This document shows positions 22,284-32,831 of a stretch of 64,000 nucleotides of DNA, one piece after another. Origin of the DNA: Epiperipatus broadwayi (lineage: Eukaryota > Onychophora > Udeonychophora > Euonychophora > Peripatidae); assembly GCA_028023455.1 (NCBI GenBank), contig JAQFVV010000020.1, forward strand, positions 9,407,092 to 9,471,091, in the 5' to 3' direction. Both the position numbers and the translations under genes were made by a program. Position 1 is the stretch's first letter, and each line of letters starts with the position of its first letter. Below the pieces are notes generated by a model. It was not told the origin of the DNA, did no database searches, and worked only from the letters and a program-made list of their open reading frames with translations.

Positions 22284-22690
22284 ATGATTTAATAGATTTA
22301 AATTCAATATAATTTGAAATTTGGAACATTTCTTTTAAATCTTTACCAAAGTGATAGGTCACTATAATATTTTTGGTAGGTGTTCTAGTTTCATAGATCT
22401 AGACCAGTGGGCAAGGAAATTTTAACATCAAATTTAAAAATTGTTTTTAGAACTTCAATATGGTCTAAGTAAGGCCCAGAAGAGGGCAGTATAGAGATTT
22501 TTGGTTTCAATTAAAAGCTTGAATAAAGTTATAACATTTTAAAATCGAGGTTTAATAGATTTAAATTCAATATAATTTGTTGATATTTGGTTGTTTTTTA
22601 AATCACTACCAAAGTGATAAGGTACCATAATATTTTATGTAAATGACCTAGTTTTGCTTTCAATTGAAAGCTTGATTTAAGTTAGAATAA
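22284..22690. repeat. Two diverged direct copies of an AT-rich unit
   Basis: The unit containing AATAGATTTAAATTCAATAT, TACCAAAGTGATA and TTGAAAGCTTGA occurs at about 22290-22390 and again at about 22552-22675. It may be a repeat of unknown family or a local duplication. Confidence 0.5.
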
Positions 22691-22900
22691 AATATTAGTT
22701 TACAATATAATTTTATTAAGCTTTTTTTAAAGAAAAAATGCCACATTTTAAGTTACTTAATGCTTTATTAGCCCACATATAATTATGTACACATATTAAA
22801 TATGATTTATACATAAGAAATATACAAATTAATTTATTGCAGAAATATCTAATGATATATATATATATATATGTTAAAATGAAGATTTGCACGGGTTAAA

Positions 22901-24138
22901 TATATAAAATACATATTTTGTGGGTTCAGCCATGTTAAAAACTTTTAATATTAATATACTGACATTTTGACTTGGTCACACAAGCCATCCACAGAGTTAT
23001 AAAAGGTAGAAAGATGGTTGTAGAGGCACTACAATCACTGATTTGAATAAAATGTTAAAATTCCACCAATAGCAAAAAATGTTAAATTTAGGAATGTTTT
23101 TTAAAAAAATCTTTCCAAATAGGAGGAAGTTTGCATGTATCATCTCGCTTATTGATACAATCTGGCCTTTTAAGTATCTCAATAGCTTCTCTAATTTTGC
23201 ATTGGTAGAGATTATCACATCTGGATATGATCGTGGTACTAGAAAAATCAATTTTATGACCTGAATCTATAGTATGGAGTGAGAGTGCTGATGATGATGA
23301 GTGTTGTTTAACTGCATTAGCATGCTCATTTCTCCTAACACTGATGCGATGATTACTCATACCTATGTAAGAAGCTTTACAATTTTTACATGAGATTTGA
23401 TAGACACCATGAGATTCAAGAGGGATTGAATCCTTAGGCTTGGTTATTATATTGCTGATCTTTTGATGAGCAGAAAATGCTGTATCTATATTATAGTGTT
23501 TTAATATACGTCCGATACTGTCTGTAGTTCCTTTTACATATGGAACACAAATCCTAATAGCTGATTTATCATCTTTTTGTTTCCTATTTTGTCTATTTTG
23601 TGCTTGAAATAAGGCTTTTTTTATAAATTTGTAATTATAACTATTTGCTAATAAAACACTATTAATATGATTTATTTCTTCTTTCAGATGTGTCTCATCT
23701 GAAAGGTTAATTGCTCTATTTAAAAGAGTTTTGGCTACAGAAACTATCTGAGTTGGGTGATGATGAGAATGGAAATGCAAATATCTGTCTGTGTGTGTAT
23801 CCTTTCTGTAAATAGAAAAAGATAAACTATTTGGTGTTCTGGTGACTAGAACATCAAGAAAAGGGAGTTTTCCATCAGACTCTGTCTCCATTGTAAATTT
23901 AATATGAGGATGCATATTATTTAAATGTAAGAAAAAATCATCTAATTTATTTTTTCCATGTTGCCATATGACAAAAATGTCATCTATGTATCTGAGCCAA
24001 ATGAGAGGTTTTAAAGATGATGATTCTAAAGCACGAGTTTCTATATATTCCATGAATAAATCAGCTATTACTCCTGAGATAGGTGAGCCCATAGGAGTAC
24101 CGAAAACTTGTCTGTAATGCTGTCCATTGTATACCAAA
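22901..24138 (-). mobile_element. Penelope-like element, 5'-truncated, head-to-head with the next copy
   Basis: Carries the coding sequence 24137-23088 and about 190 bp of 3' sequence (23087-22901). That 3' sequence is mirrored at 24647-24834. The 3' sequence contains GACTTGGTCACACAAGCC, also found at 54690-54710 in a third copy. Confidence 0.82.
23088..24137 (-). CDS. Penelope-like element reverse transcriptase / GIY-YIG protein, N-terminally truncated
   Basis: About 349 codons. The RT palm begins at the left junction: QVFGTPMGSPISGVIADLFM (RT motif with GxPxGSxxS, residues 10-30), LIWLRYIDDIFVIW (catalytic YxDD, about 45-58) and LPFLDVLVTR (about 90-100). A linker follows, with TTDSIGRILKHYNI (about 205-218). 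The C-terminal GIY-YIG nuclease is GVYQISCKNCKASYIGMSNH (about 243-262), then the conserved Arg in ISVRRNEHAN, an HTIDSGHKI box and the Glu in KIREAIEIL. No ATG opens the frame (the first codon is TTG, in a frame open from the junction), and the N-terminal RT fingers are missing, so it is unlikely to be active. The frame itself is unbroken, implying a recent copy. Confidence 0.9.
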   Translation of the reverse strand: MVYNGQHYRQVFGTPMGSPISGVIADLFMEYIETRALESSSLKPLIWLRYIDDIFVIWQHGKNKLDDFFLHLNNMHPHIKFTMETESDGKLPFLDVLVTRTPNSLSFSIYRKDTHTDRYLHFHSHHHPTQIVSVAKTLLNRAINLSDETHLKEEINHINSVLLANSYNYKFIKKALFQAQNRQNRKQKDDKSAIRICVPYVKGTTDSIGRILKHYNIDTAFSAHQKISNIITKPKDSIPLESHGVYQISCKNCKASYIGMSNHRISVRRNEHANAVKQHSSSSALSLHTIDSGHKIDFSSTTIISRCDNLYQCKIREAIEILKRPDCINKRDDTCKLPPIWKDFFKKHS

Positions 24139-24646
24139 TAGACAAAATAGAAAACAAAAAGATGATAAATCAGCTATTAGGATTTGTGTTCTATATGTAA
24201 AAGGAACTACAGACAGTATCGGACATATATTAAAATGCTATAATATAGATACAGCATTTTCTGCTCATCAAAAGATCAGCAATATAATAACCAAGCCTAA
24301 GGATTCAATCCCTCTTGAATCTCATGGTGTCTATCAAATCTCATGTAAAAATTGTAAAGCTTCTTACATAGGTATGAGTAATCATCACATCAGTGTTAGG
24401 AGAGATGAGCATGCTAATGCAATTAAACAACACTCATCATCATCAGCACTCTCACTTCATACTATAGATTCAGGTCATAAAATTGATTTTTCTAGTACCA
24501 GGATCATATCCAGATGTGATAATCTCTACCAGTGCAAAATTAGAGAAGCCATTGAGATACTTAAAAGGCCAGATTGTATCAATAAGCGAGATGATACATG
24601 CAAACTTCCTCCTATTTGGAAAGATTTTTTTAAAAAACATTCCTAA
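24137..24646 (+). CDS. Second Penelope-like GIY-YIG fragment, opposite strand
   Basis: Plus-strand open frame from the junction at 24137 to the stop at 24644-24646. It matches the last 170 or so codons of the minus-strand copy with a handful of substitutions. It starts in NRQNRKQKDDKSAIR and holds the whole GIY-YIG domain (YQISCKNCKASYIGMSNHHI, HTIDSGHKI, KIREAIEIL). The RT is absent. The shared 3' sequence continues to 24834, so the two copies form an inverted structure in one insertion. Confidence 0.88.
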   Translation, partial: NRQNRKQKDDKSAIRICVLYVKGTTDSIGHILKCYNIDTAFSAHQKISNIITKPKDSIPLESHGVYQISCKNCKASYIGMSNHHISVRRDEHANAIKQHSSSSALSLHTIDSGHKIDFSSTRIISRCDNLYQCKIREAIEILKRPDCINKRDDTCKLPPIWKDFFKKHS

Positions 24647-24834
24647 ATTTAACATTTTTGCTATTGGTGGAATTTTAACATTTTATTCAAATCAGTGATT
24701 GTAGTGCCTCTACAACCATCTTTCTACCTTTTATAACTCTGTGGATGGCTTGTGTGACCAAGTCGAAATGTCAATATATTAATATTAAAAGTTTTTAACA
24801 TGGCTGAACCCGCAAAATATGTATTTTATATATA
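24647..24834 (+). mobile_element. 3' end of the plus-strand Penelope-like copy
   Basis: Inverted match to 22901-23087. It contains TGTGACCAAGTCGAAATGTC at about 24754-24773, which resembles the 3' half of a hammerhead (GAAA after a short stem). The matching CUGANGA box is not intact here, so I do not call a ribozyme. Confidence 0.7.
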
Positions 24835-25018
24835 TCAAATCAATTTAAAGTACAATATTATTTTACATTTACATTTAATATGTCAATACTAAAAAGTTAA
24901 AAATAAATAGAGGTAATTTTTTTAATATTAAGTCTTTTTATTTACTGAGCATTAAAAAGTAAAAAGTAATTGTTTCTTACAACTACTATTGACTTAATTA
25001 ATTTCTGAAACTCCCCAC

Positions 25019-25188
25019 CCTCACCCCATGATTTTATTTCAAATTAAATCTAAAAACCACAATTATGTTTGAAGAAACTATTATTTTTTTCTTTTTAATG
25101 CATCCTCACCCCATGATTTTATTTCAAATTAAATCTAAAAACCACAATTATGTTTGAAGAAACTATTATTTTTTTCTTTTTAATGCAT
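25019..25188. repeat. Perfect-looking 85-bp tandem duplication
   Basis: 25019-25103 and 25104-25188 are the same 85-bp unit (CCTCACCCCATGATTTTATT ... TTTTTAATGCAT), apparently without differences. A recent replication slippage or unequal exchange is likely; an assembly artefact is possible. Confidence 0.9.
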
Positions 25189-25229
25189 GGTAAAGAAAAG
25201 CATTTAGTATATAAAAAATTGTCTCTATT

Positions 25230-27660
25230 TTTACAATTAGCATCTTATTTTAATCCACAAAATATTTCTTGTAAAAGTTTTAGAGATATGGAATCATCCT
25301 TTCATACAACCTTCTCAACATCAATCTGCTTTGTAACATTATGCAATCTAATCATTCTTGTTGCATTTTGATAAATATTTTTCAGTATATAATCCTGATC
25401 TATATGTTGATGATACAGTGCTTTAATCACTATAGAAATGCTTATAGTATCAAATGAATTTTCATAATCTACAAAACCCAAACCATAATTACAACTCATA
25501 TTTATTGGTCCTTTCTATATTTCTCTCAATATTTGAATCTAATTCACTACACTAAAATCACTTTTAAATCTAGCTTATTCTTTTGGTTGGTTGAAATTCT
25601 AAATTTACTGTAAATTGGTAAAAGTTTGTATAGAATTGATAAAAGACTAATATGTTTGTATTTCTAATATCTTTTTATCAAATTTTTAAAATATTAATAT
25701 TGCTTCTGCATTTTTCCAGTCATCTGGGAAATGTTTATCATTTAGATATTTGATATATAACTTTGCCAATAATTTTTTTAATTTCTTTACTTGTTTCTTT
25801 TAAGATAGCAATTATAATTCCATCTTCACCTGGAGTTTTTCCCTTCTTCATAGATTTAATTTCATATCTGATTTCTTTATTTAGGATGTTATACAATTCA
25901 GAAAATGTAGTCATTGTAGAGGATATTTTGTTTTCTTGTTGTTATTACTATAGAATTCTTTATGGAACTCTTCTACATATTTCATGATGACATCTTTCTT
26001 TTTGAAATAGTTCCATCTTTTTTTCTTACTACAGAAACACATTTCCTATTAATGCTAAGATGATTATTTCACAGTTTTGAGACTTTAATTCTGTTATATA
26101 ACTTTACTTGCTAATTCACAATTATATTTTGTTATATTCTATTAACTATTTTTAGTACGACTTTACAAAATTGTAGATACTCAATCCTTCTTAATGGATT
26201 ATTTTTGAAAATGTTTATAAGCTTTCTCTTTTTCATAATAGTCGTCTTAATAGAAAATGTTCTAATACATTGTTGATTTCTTGTATCAGCTGTCTTTGTT
26301 GCAATTCTTAATAGTATATCAGTTAACTTCCAATCAATTTTATTCAATTTTAAATCATCTTCAAAATCTGTTAATATTTTAAAATGAGTTGGAAGATCTA
26401 ATTTTAGTTCATTGGAATAGTTCTAAATGTTAGGAATATCATCTTTGAATACTATTTTTCTTAATAATTTCTGTCTTTCTGGTTCTGCATTAATATGTAC
26501 CTTGGATCTCATTAATTGTTAATCATTTTCTGTGTTGAATTTATTATAAACATTACAATTTTAAAACATATATATTCTGTTAGTTATACTTTCATTCTGC
26601 TATATCTTTATTTGAATGCTTCCATATCCATTTCCATTTAACATTTCTCTCAGTGAAATAATTCGTAATATATATGATTTTTCTTTTCTGCAAACTCCAC
26701 AAGTCTGTGTTCTCTTTTATTTCTATAACCATTACTAAATTTATCTACAGCATTTTATTTTTCAATCTTTATCAATTTTAGTGTTAAACTCTCCAATGAC
26801 AATTTTAAAATGTTGCTTGATCTGATCAAAAGTGTTTCGTGTGTCCATATAAAGATCTGCTATTTCATCACCACACTGAGAACTTATTGAACCATAACCC
26901 AGCATTAACTTTATTTGATATTTGGCATTAAGTTGAATAACTCATCTTGCCATTATATCTAATACACCATCAACCTCTACAATGTTGTTCTTTTATTTAT
27001 TATTTATAATGAATCTCACTATAATTCTGCTTCCAATATTTTTGCCTTTATAGTAAAGTACGTCTACTTTTTAAATCAATTGTTTCTTTAACTTTTTTTT
27101 CTAACTTCAAAAAGTTTCACAATGTCCCATTTAATATCAGACAGTACTTTCAATTTGTACAGTCTTTCTCTACTTGAAAATGATTTACAACTATATGTAC
27201 CTAAATAAAAATTAGTCATTAAATGGCATCTCAGGTCCACAATCAATGATTTCTTCATCATCACCACCAGTCATCAACTGCTGCCTTGGTTGGGAATTTT
27301 ACAGCATCATGTGATAAGAGTCAATTTAGTTTTGTCTGTTGTGATTGTAAATATATATTTAAAGAAAATTATTTCACAGACATATGCATTTTGCCTTCAA
27401 AAAACTCAATTGATATTTTAATTAAGAATTATCAGGCAACAGAGATAAAAGACTATGGTATTTCTTGATGTTAAATTTAGATATAAAAACTTAGCTGATG
27501 CATGTTGGGAAACAGCCCATCTTTGATCATATACTATATGAATAATCACATAATAACAATTTGAATGACAAGAATATATAAATATTAGAAATTTACCCTA
27601 CTCAGTTTCTTTAAGGTCTCAAAAAGGAATTAAAGGATTTCCTTTTAGTTAATAACAAAT
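25230..27660 (-). pseudogene. Long degenerate RTE copy (5' end present, 3' end missing)
   Basis: Read from 27660 down: the 5' untranslated block CAGTTAATA/AAAGGAACC matches that of the intact copy (44440-44525). The start region at about 27200-27300 follows, then endonuclease pieces (about 26600-27170), linker (about 26130-26420, with WKLTDILLRIATK) and RT (about 25300-25900, with GLGFVDYENSFDTI in place of FVDYEKAFD). The copy stops near 25230 before the FADD motif. Many frameshifts and stops; catalytic residues are scattered in different frames. Confidence 0.8.
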
Positions 27661-27856
27661 TTCTTTATGATAAGAGATTAAATATTATGATACATGAAAA
27701 TAGCAAACAAAAGCAAAATACTACTAATGATAATCAAGGTGTAATAATAAATTAAAATTAGATGAGAATGACAAACTTTTAATAATTATTTTTTTAATTT
27801 TTATGTAGGAAAAATACTTGACTGTGATTTAACAATTTATGCTTAAATACATTTGT

Positions 27857-27888
27857 AGTTAGGGGTTAGGATTAGGGTTAGTCTAGGC
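27857..27888 (+). repeat. Degenerate telomere-like TTAGGG run
   Basis: TTAGGGGTTAGGATTAGGGTTAG, recorded here by position 27859-27881, is about four irregular units of the animal telomere repeat, followed by TCTAGG. It is too short to be an old chromosome end; chance or a tiny double-strand-break insertion is more likely. Confidence 0.5.
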
Positions 27889-28269
27889 ATCTACTCACGA
27901 TGTTTATCTACTTATTAATCAGTATGAATTCAAGGACTAATAAATCATAAAGTAAATTAAACATGGATGGGTTTACAGAAGTTTATAAGTTAGTTTAATT
28001 AAATGTAAGCTATCTCCAATACAAAATGTAAATCACAGATGTAATATAAGGTTCTTACTTGTACCTTCTTATGTCAGAATTACCTTGAGAACTTTATTAT
28101 TTATTTATTATTACACTGTTAATAACTATAATCCAAACAATTCTACAATTATAAATAAAGTTTACTGACTAATTTCTCAATCACATAATCCTATTTTATG
28201 AAAAGTTTAAAATATCTTGTGGAAGTATTTAAACTTTATAGAGTATTCAAACATCAAAAGTACAATGTG

Positions 28270-29418
28270 ATCTATTTTGTTGATTTAAATCCATAGTAAC
28301 ACATAATATAATGTGTTTTCCTGCATACTTTCAATATTACACAGAATTCTTCCAACAAAATCAAGGAATGGCTATGGGCTTACCATTGTCTCCCCTGAAC
28401 AGCAATATTTACATAGAAGAACTTGAAACCTTAGCCATAAAAACCACTCCATATCTACCTAAAGTTTGGATTCATTATGTGGATAATACATTTGTTGTAT
28501 GGCACATGGTGAAGCACTGCTACAAGCTTTCTGGAAACACATCAACAATATATCCCCTTCAATTAAATTCACAATAGAATCAGAACAAGAACAAAAATTG
28601 GCATTCTTATATGTTCTTGTGACAAGACTCCCTCATGGCAAAATCAAAATTATAGTTTACTAAAAACCTACATATACAGGAAAAATATCTATACATCCAA
28701 TCACATCAGAAACATAAAACATGAAGTTATATTATCATTATGGATATGAAGTCTGTTCAGAAACCAGCGATTTGGAAAAAGAAAAGTTCTACATAGAACA
28801 AACTCTTATGAAAAATGGTTATCCATCAGCTGTTATTAAGAAAATGTTAAATAGATAACAAAAAGAACTATCAAGAGAAAAATACCCATACATTCCAAAA
28901 ATAGCAGACAAATTAAGGAAAATTTGCAATCAGTATAACATCAAAACAATTTCCAAAACCACACCACCCTTCTAACATCTATAAAGCCTAAACTTGAAAT
29001 GCTGAAAAGGAAAAACTGCATCTATGAAATACCATGTGAATGTGGAAAAACATATATTGGTGAGACCAGTAATCCCATTGAAAAGCACTTAAAAGAATAC
29101 AAACTGATGATTAGAAGAGAGAAAACAGGTGTCTTTAAGATAGCAGACCATGTATGTACCAATGAACATATGTTCCATTATCACTATGATGATCAAATAT
29201 CCAATATGATTTATTTTGATTGATTATTTATTTATATGTTCCATTGGAAAAATACAAAAATATTGGATATAGAAAAAAAATACAAAGAAGAAAATTTAAA
29301 GAAGCTAGCTGCTCACATGACAATGGCAAAAAAATCCATAATCCAACCCATTGTGACTATACATAATATATGGAAACCACTAGTCAACTTTGCTTTTAAG
29401 GAAAAAGTGAAGAAATAA
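28270..29418 (+). pseudogene. Third Penelope-like family: decayed RT and GIY-YIG pseudogene
   Basis: Plus-strand pieces in order: an RT block FFQQNQGMAMGLPLSPLNSN and WIHYVDNTFVVW (about 28340-28505), then a broken linker with stops (28580-28980). The nuclease is CIYEIPCECGKTYIGETSNP with RREKTGVFKIADHV (28999-29223). A C-terminal tail with KSIIQPIVTIHNIWKP follows (29236-29418). The second catalytic Asp of YVDD is Asn here and there are several frame breaks, so it is dead. The sequence is clearly different from the elements at 17642 and 23088, giving at least two or three separate Penelope-like lineages in this window. Confidence 0.82.
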
Positions 29419-29464
29419 GGAGGAACCTCATAGATAATTATATGAAATTGCTACAGATTTTTGC

Positions 29465-29710
29465 ATTTGGCAGGATGGCTCAGTTGGTTAGAGTATTACC
29501 TTAAAATTCAATACTCAAGAATCTAAGGGTCCAGGTTCAAATTCCATACTAGTACTGTCACTGATCATGCCAACAATACCTGAAGAAGAGGGGATAATAA
29601 TATCTCTTGAAACCTGTTTTATGTGCCATTACTAACAGTTGAATGTATTTGGAATATTTAAACAAAGTTAAATTTTTCTAATTCAATACTCATATTAGAT
29701 TATGGAAATT
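29465..29710 (+). mobile_element. tRNA-derived SINE (family 2), single copy
   Basis: The tRNA-like head has a perfect pol III A box TGGCTCAGTTGG at 29476-29487 and a B box GGTTCAAATTCC at 29534-29545. A body follows with TACTGTCACTGATCATGCC, and it ends in GGAATATTTAAACAAAGTTA and CATATTAGATTATGG. The same head and tail, rearranged as an inverted array, occur at 34586-35438. It lies 47 bp after the Penelope-like pseudogene. Confidence 0.75.
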
Positions 29711-30738
29711 TTTATATTGAAGAGATTTAATAATGGACCATTAGTAATCCTCCAGATTTCACAGTTATCACATCAATCCATTTAAGAATGTCTGCTTAAC
29801 AATTTATGATGTTTATCATATGCTTAGACCATAACCAAAACAATTGCCCACCCCTGGCTTAGACTATAACATTCATAATCATAAGTCAATTATTATACAG
29901 CTGATGTTAAATTGTGATCTTGGGTGTATTATAATTTAACAAAGACTGAATTTTTACAAGAGGTCATATTTACAGCTTCTTAATTCTCGTCAAAATTACC
30001 CAAAATTTTTTATTTCTTTAATTTTTTATGGGGGAAATCTGCTCCATTACTATTATAATACTGAAGATCAGCTGACTATAAGTGTATGGGTTTATTCCAA
30101 GCGTATAAATTTGAGATATTGATTAAAATGAAGATGAAAATATAATACCATATACTTAATATTGTACCTTAATTTGGATTATTAAAAAAAACATTTACAA
30201 GCATTTATTTGACAAATAATTAATTTATAACTAGTTCTCAGATATTTTATTTAATAAATTTTTTAATAAATACCTTTTACCTCAATTGTAATACTAGATA
30301 AAATAAATTAATTTAATAGTTTTACAGTTATCAATTTTTAAATTAACTGAGTTTTAAACACGAAGAAACTGCACGCACACACACATACCTTAAAATGGAA
30401 TGTTAGCTTTACTATTTTAACTAAATGTAACCTTAATTGTATAACTATTGTAATATAATTATTGTAGAACTGTTTCAGATATTGTTTTATTATGATTGAT
30501 TTAGTGTATTATTCTATTTCGCATATTTTTCTATAATATCAATTTTGTGGGTGTGTGTTTTCTGTTTGTACATATAAAAAAAAATCAACTGCGCTTTTCA
30601 AAAAAATAATAACACAGGCACACGTATTTTACATATACATTGATCAATAAAATCTTCTCATAGGACATTTTTAAATACTTCTATAAATTTTTATTCTTTT
30701 AGGTAATACTATGAGAGACTTAAATTTCTTTTTTTTTT
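29711..30738. other. AT-rich DNA, no recognised feature
   Basis: No gene or repeat family recognised. A short CA-rich tract lies at 30372-30386. Confidence 0.4.
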
Positions 30739-30834
30739 TCATGTGTCACAGCATCAGCCGGGAAACGAACCCGCTAACCCGGGACAACTGCTTGTAAGAC
30801 AGCTTTGCTGACTTCTCGACCACCAATGCTTGAC
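30739..30834 (-). mobile_element. tRNA-derived SINE (family 1), second copy
   Basis: Minus-strand cloverleaf-like unit 30830-30750 with the same acceptor arms (AGCATTG/TGATGCT), loop CTTACAA (TAC anticodon), long variable arm and GGGTTCG T-arm as at 3269-3349. GTGACACATG and a poly-A tract follow. AAATTTC (plus strand) flanks it at 30722-30728 and 30835-30841 as a short target duplication. Confidence 0.8.
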
Positions 30835-31776
30835 AAATTTCACGTTTAATCATATTTTCCACTATATGACTAATATTAGTGGTGAATTTACTTTGTTTAA
30901 CTAGAAAAGAAAACCAATAAAGTTTTTAACGTTTTTTTGGCTATATTAATTAATTATCATGGTAAATATTAGGTTACTACTATAATACAACATTCTATGC
31001 AATCATTTAAGTAATAAACTCCCACTTAGCATTCGACAGCATGTAAAATAAGAAAATATATACTTTCGTACTAAGTTTTTTTTTTTGATTATAAAGAAGA
31101 TTGTTGAATGTTTGTTACAAAGTTTAAAGAAGGATTTTTTTTGCTTTGTTAAATAAAAATCAATTTGCTTAATAAATATCTTATAATAAATATTTAGAGT
31201 TATTTAATATTGATTCCTCCTACTTTAGTTGTTCATAACAATTTTCTTTATAATCAAAGAGAACTTAGTAAGAAATGTTCACTTTCTTATTATATATATT
31301 GTCAAAGGCTAAGTGAAAATATATATTATTTACTACAACAGCATTTCTTATTTAAATGATTGTATAGAATTATATATATATATGTATACAGAAAGAGGTA
31401 AATCTATTTTTAAATAAACCATTGTAGAGCAAAACCTTCTGTAACAGTTTATCATAAAGAAACAATGAAATGAAGTCATTATTTATTAGGCATATGTGAT
31501 AATGTGATGCGATGCACTGTGTCTTCTCCTTAAACGGAGTCGGGAATCTCTTAGCATCTATGCCCAGAGAAACCTGTTAGCCACTTTATCTTCCATTCCC
31601 CACTCTAAATTTTCCCATATTCTGCTCCATCCCATTTCCACAACATAATATTTGTCAACTCTATAGCCTTTATATCTAAATCCCCCTTATCTTTTCCAAA
31701 CCCAGCATAAAAACCAATAATCCACTTTCTGTATAATCACTTTTTTCATATTTATTCTTCCATAGCTATGGAGAGT

Positions 31777-31790
31777 GCGCCACCTAGTGG
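31777..31790 (-). promoter_or_regulatory. CTCF-like insulator motif
   Basis: On the minus strand the 14 bases CCACTAGGTGGCGC match the core of the conserved bilaterian CTCF motif (CCASYAGRKGGC followed by GC). In AT-rich DNA such a match is uncommon. It lies in a slightly GC-richer stretch (31500-31800) without a recognised repeat. Binding is not shown by sequence alone. Confidence 0.45.
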
Positions 31791-31972
31791 CTCTACAAAT
31801 ACAATGTTAGTTTTAGGTTCTCTATATTAGGTGGAATTAAAAAGGGTAAAGAATCTTCACTGTAATATTTTGAAGCCAAACAGAGGGTAAGCTCATTACC
31901 TTTAAGTGTTGTCATCAAAATAAAGAAAACTTTTAGTTTCCTAATAGCAAAAAGGTTTTAACTGATATCATT

Positions 31973-32191
31973 GTGAAAACAAAGATGACAGAGAAGGTTT
32001 CAAGTCAAGTGCAAAATAGAGGGGGAAATGCAAGTCAAGAAATCAGCAGTATAAATAAACAACTGATGGAGGAAGAGAATCCAGTTAACAAAGAAAACAT
32101 CTCAGGTGATTTGGACTATATGTCACACAAAATATCACAAGGGAAAGAGGAAGTGAATGTCGTTGAAGGCTTCGAAAAGTTTAAAATTTAA
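31973..32191 (+). CDS. Short hydrophilic open frame, unrecognised
   Basis: A 72-codon frame rich in Glu, Lys, Gln, Ser and Asn (for example MTEKVSSQVQNRGGNASQE) with no hydrophobic run, unlike typical AT-rich noise frames. It resembles the N-terminus of a retroelement ORF1/gag or a low-complexity exon. The downstream 32220-32480 has stops in every frame. There is no motif or splice signal I can defend. Confidence 0.2.
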   Translation: MKTKMTEKVSSQVQNRGGNASQEISSINKQLMEEENPVNKENISGDLDYMSHKISQGKEEVNVVEGFEKFKI

Positions 32192-32640
32192 AACTACATT
32201 ATCTAAAAAGTGAAACCGATTAAGAAGAACAAACAATAAAATTCTACATTTCAAAATAATGAGAGAAGTCAAACAAATTATTTAATATTAATAACAAAGA
32301 ATTCATGTATAAAGAGTCATTACAATCAAAAATAAAAATCTATGCAAATGCAGTAAAAACTGGAGGGAATAGAAGTATGAAGTAAATAATGTAATGCAAG
32401 ATCCCTTATGATAATATATTGGATTTAACGGATGAGAAAGATGAACAATCAACTGTTTTACCGAAATCACTCAATGAATAACTTTTAATAAAGATTGAGA
32501 AATTTAAGAAATAAAAGTGAACAATTCTTTTACCAAGAACATAACCACAGACAAATTCATTTGACATGCTGGATGCTAGACACTCCAGCTAGAAATATCA
32601 TCATTGTAACATTAATAGAGTTTTGTTGTAATATTTTCAG

Positions 32641-32831
32641 GCACAGGGCTGCACTTTGCAATTCTTCCTCAGGGGTCAATGGTAGTGGTCATTGGGGCCT
32701 GGTTTATGGATGCAGGCTTTGATGATTGTTGCTACTACCTGGAAAACCTGCCAGAAGGGTACTGGGTCAAAGTATTCAGTGCTGTTTCCACTCTGATGAG
32801 CTGCTGTGCCCCCTTGATGGATTGTTTTTAG
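32641..32831 (+). CDS. Possible terminal coding exon in a GC-richer block
   Basis: A TTTTGTTGTAATATTTTCAG acceptor-like sequence ends at 32640. From 32643 a phase-2 frame of 62 codons runs to TAG at 32829-32831. It includes LHFAILPQGSMVVVIGAWFM and CCYYLENLPEGYWVKVFSAV, ending in CCAPLMDCF. The first part could span a membrane. Upstream the same frame is closed by a TAG about 20 bp before the acceptor, so if real it needs splicing. The GC-richer block continues to about 33140, and an AATAAA occurs at about 33325, which would fit a 3' untranslated region. The whole block could instead be part of an unrecognised element. Confidence 0.3.

Noticed and set aside
23289-23300. CTGATGATGATGAG inside the Penelope-like coding region, considered as a hammerhead core
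   Set aside because: No stem II partner or GAAA at the right distance; it is a codon run of the protein.
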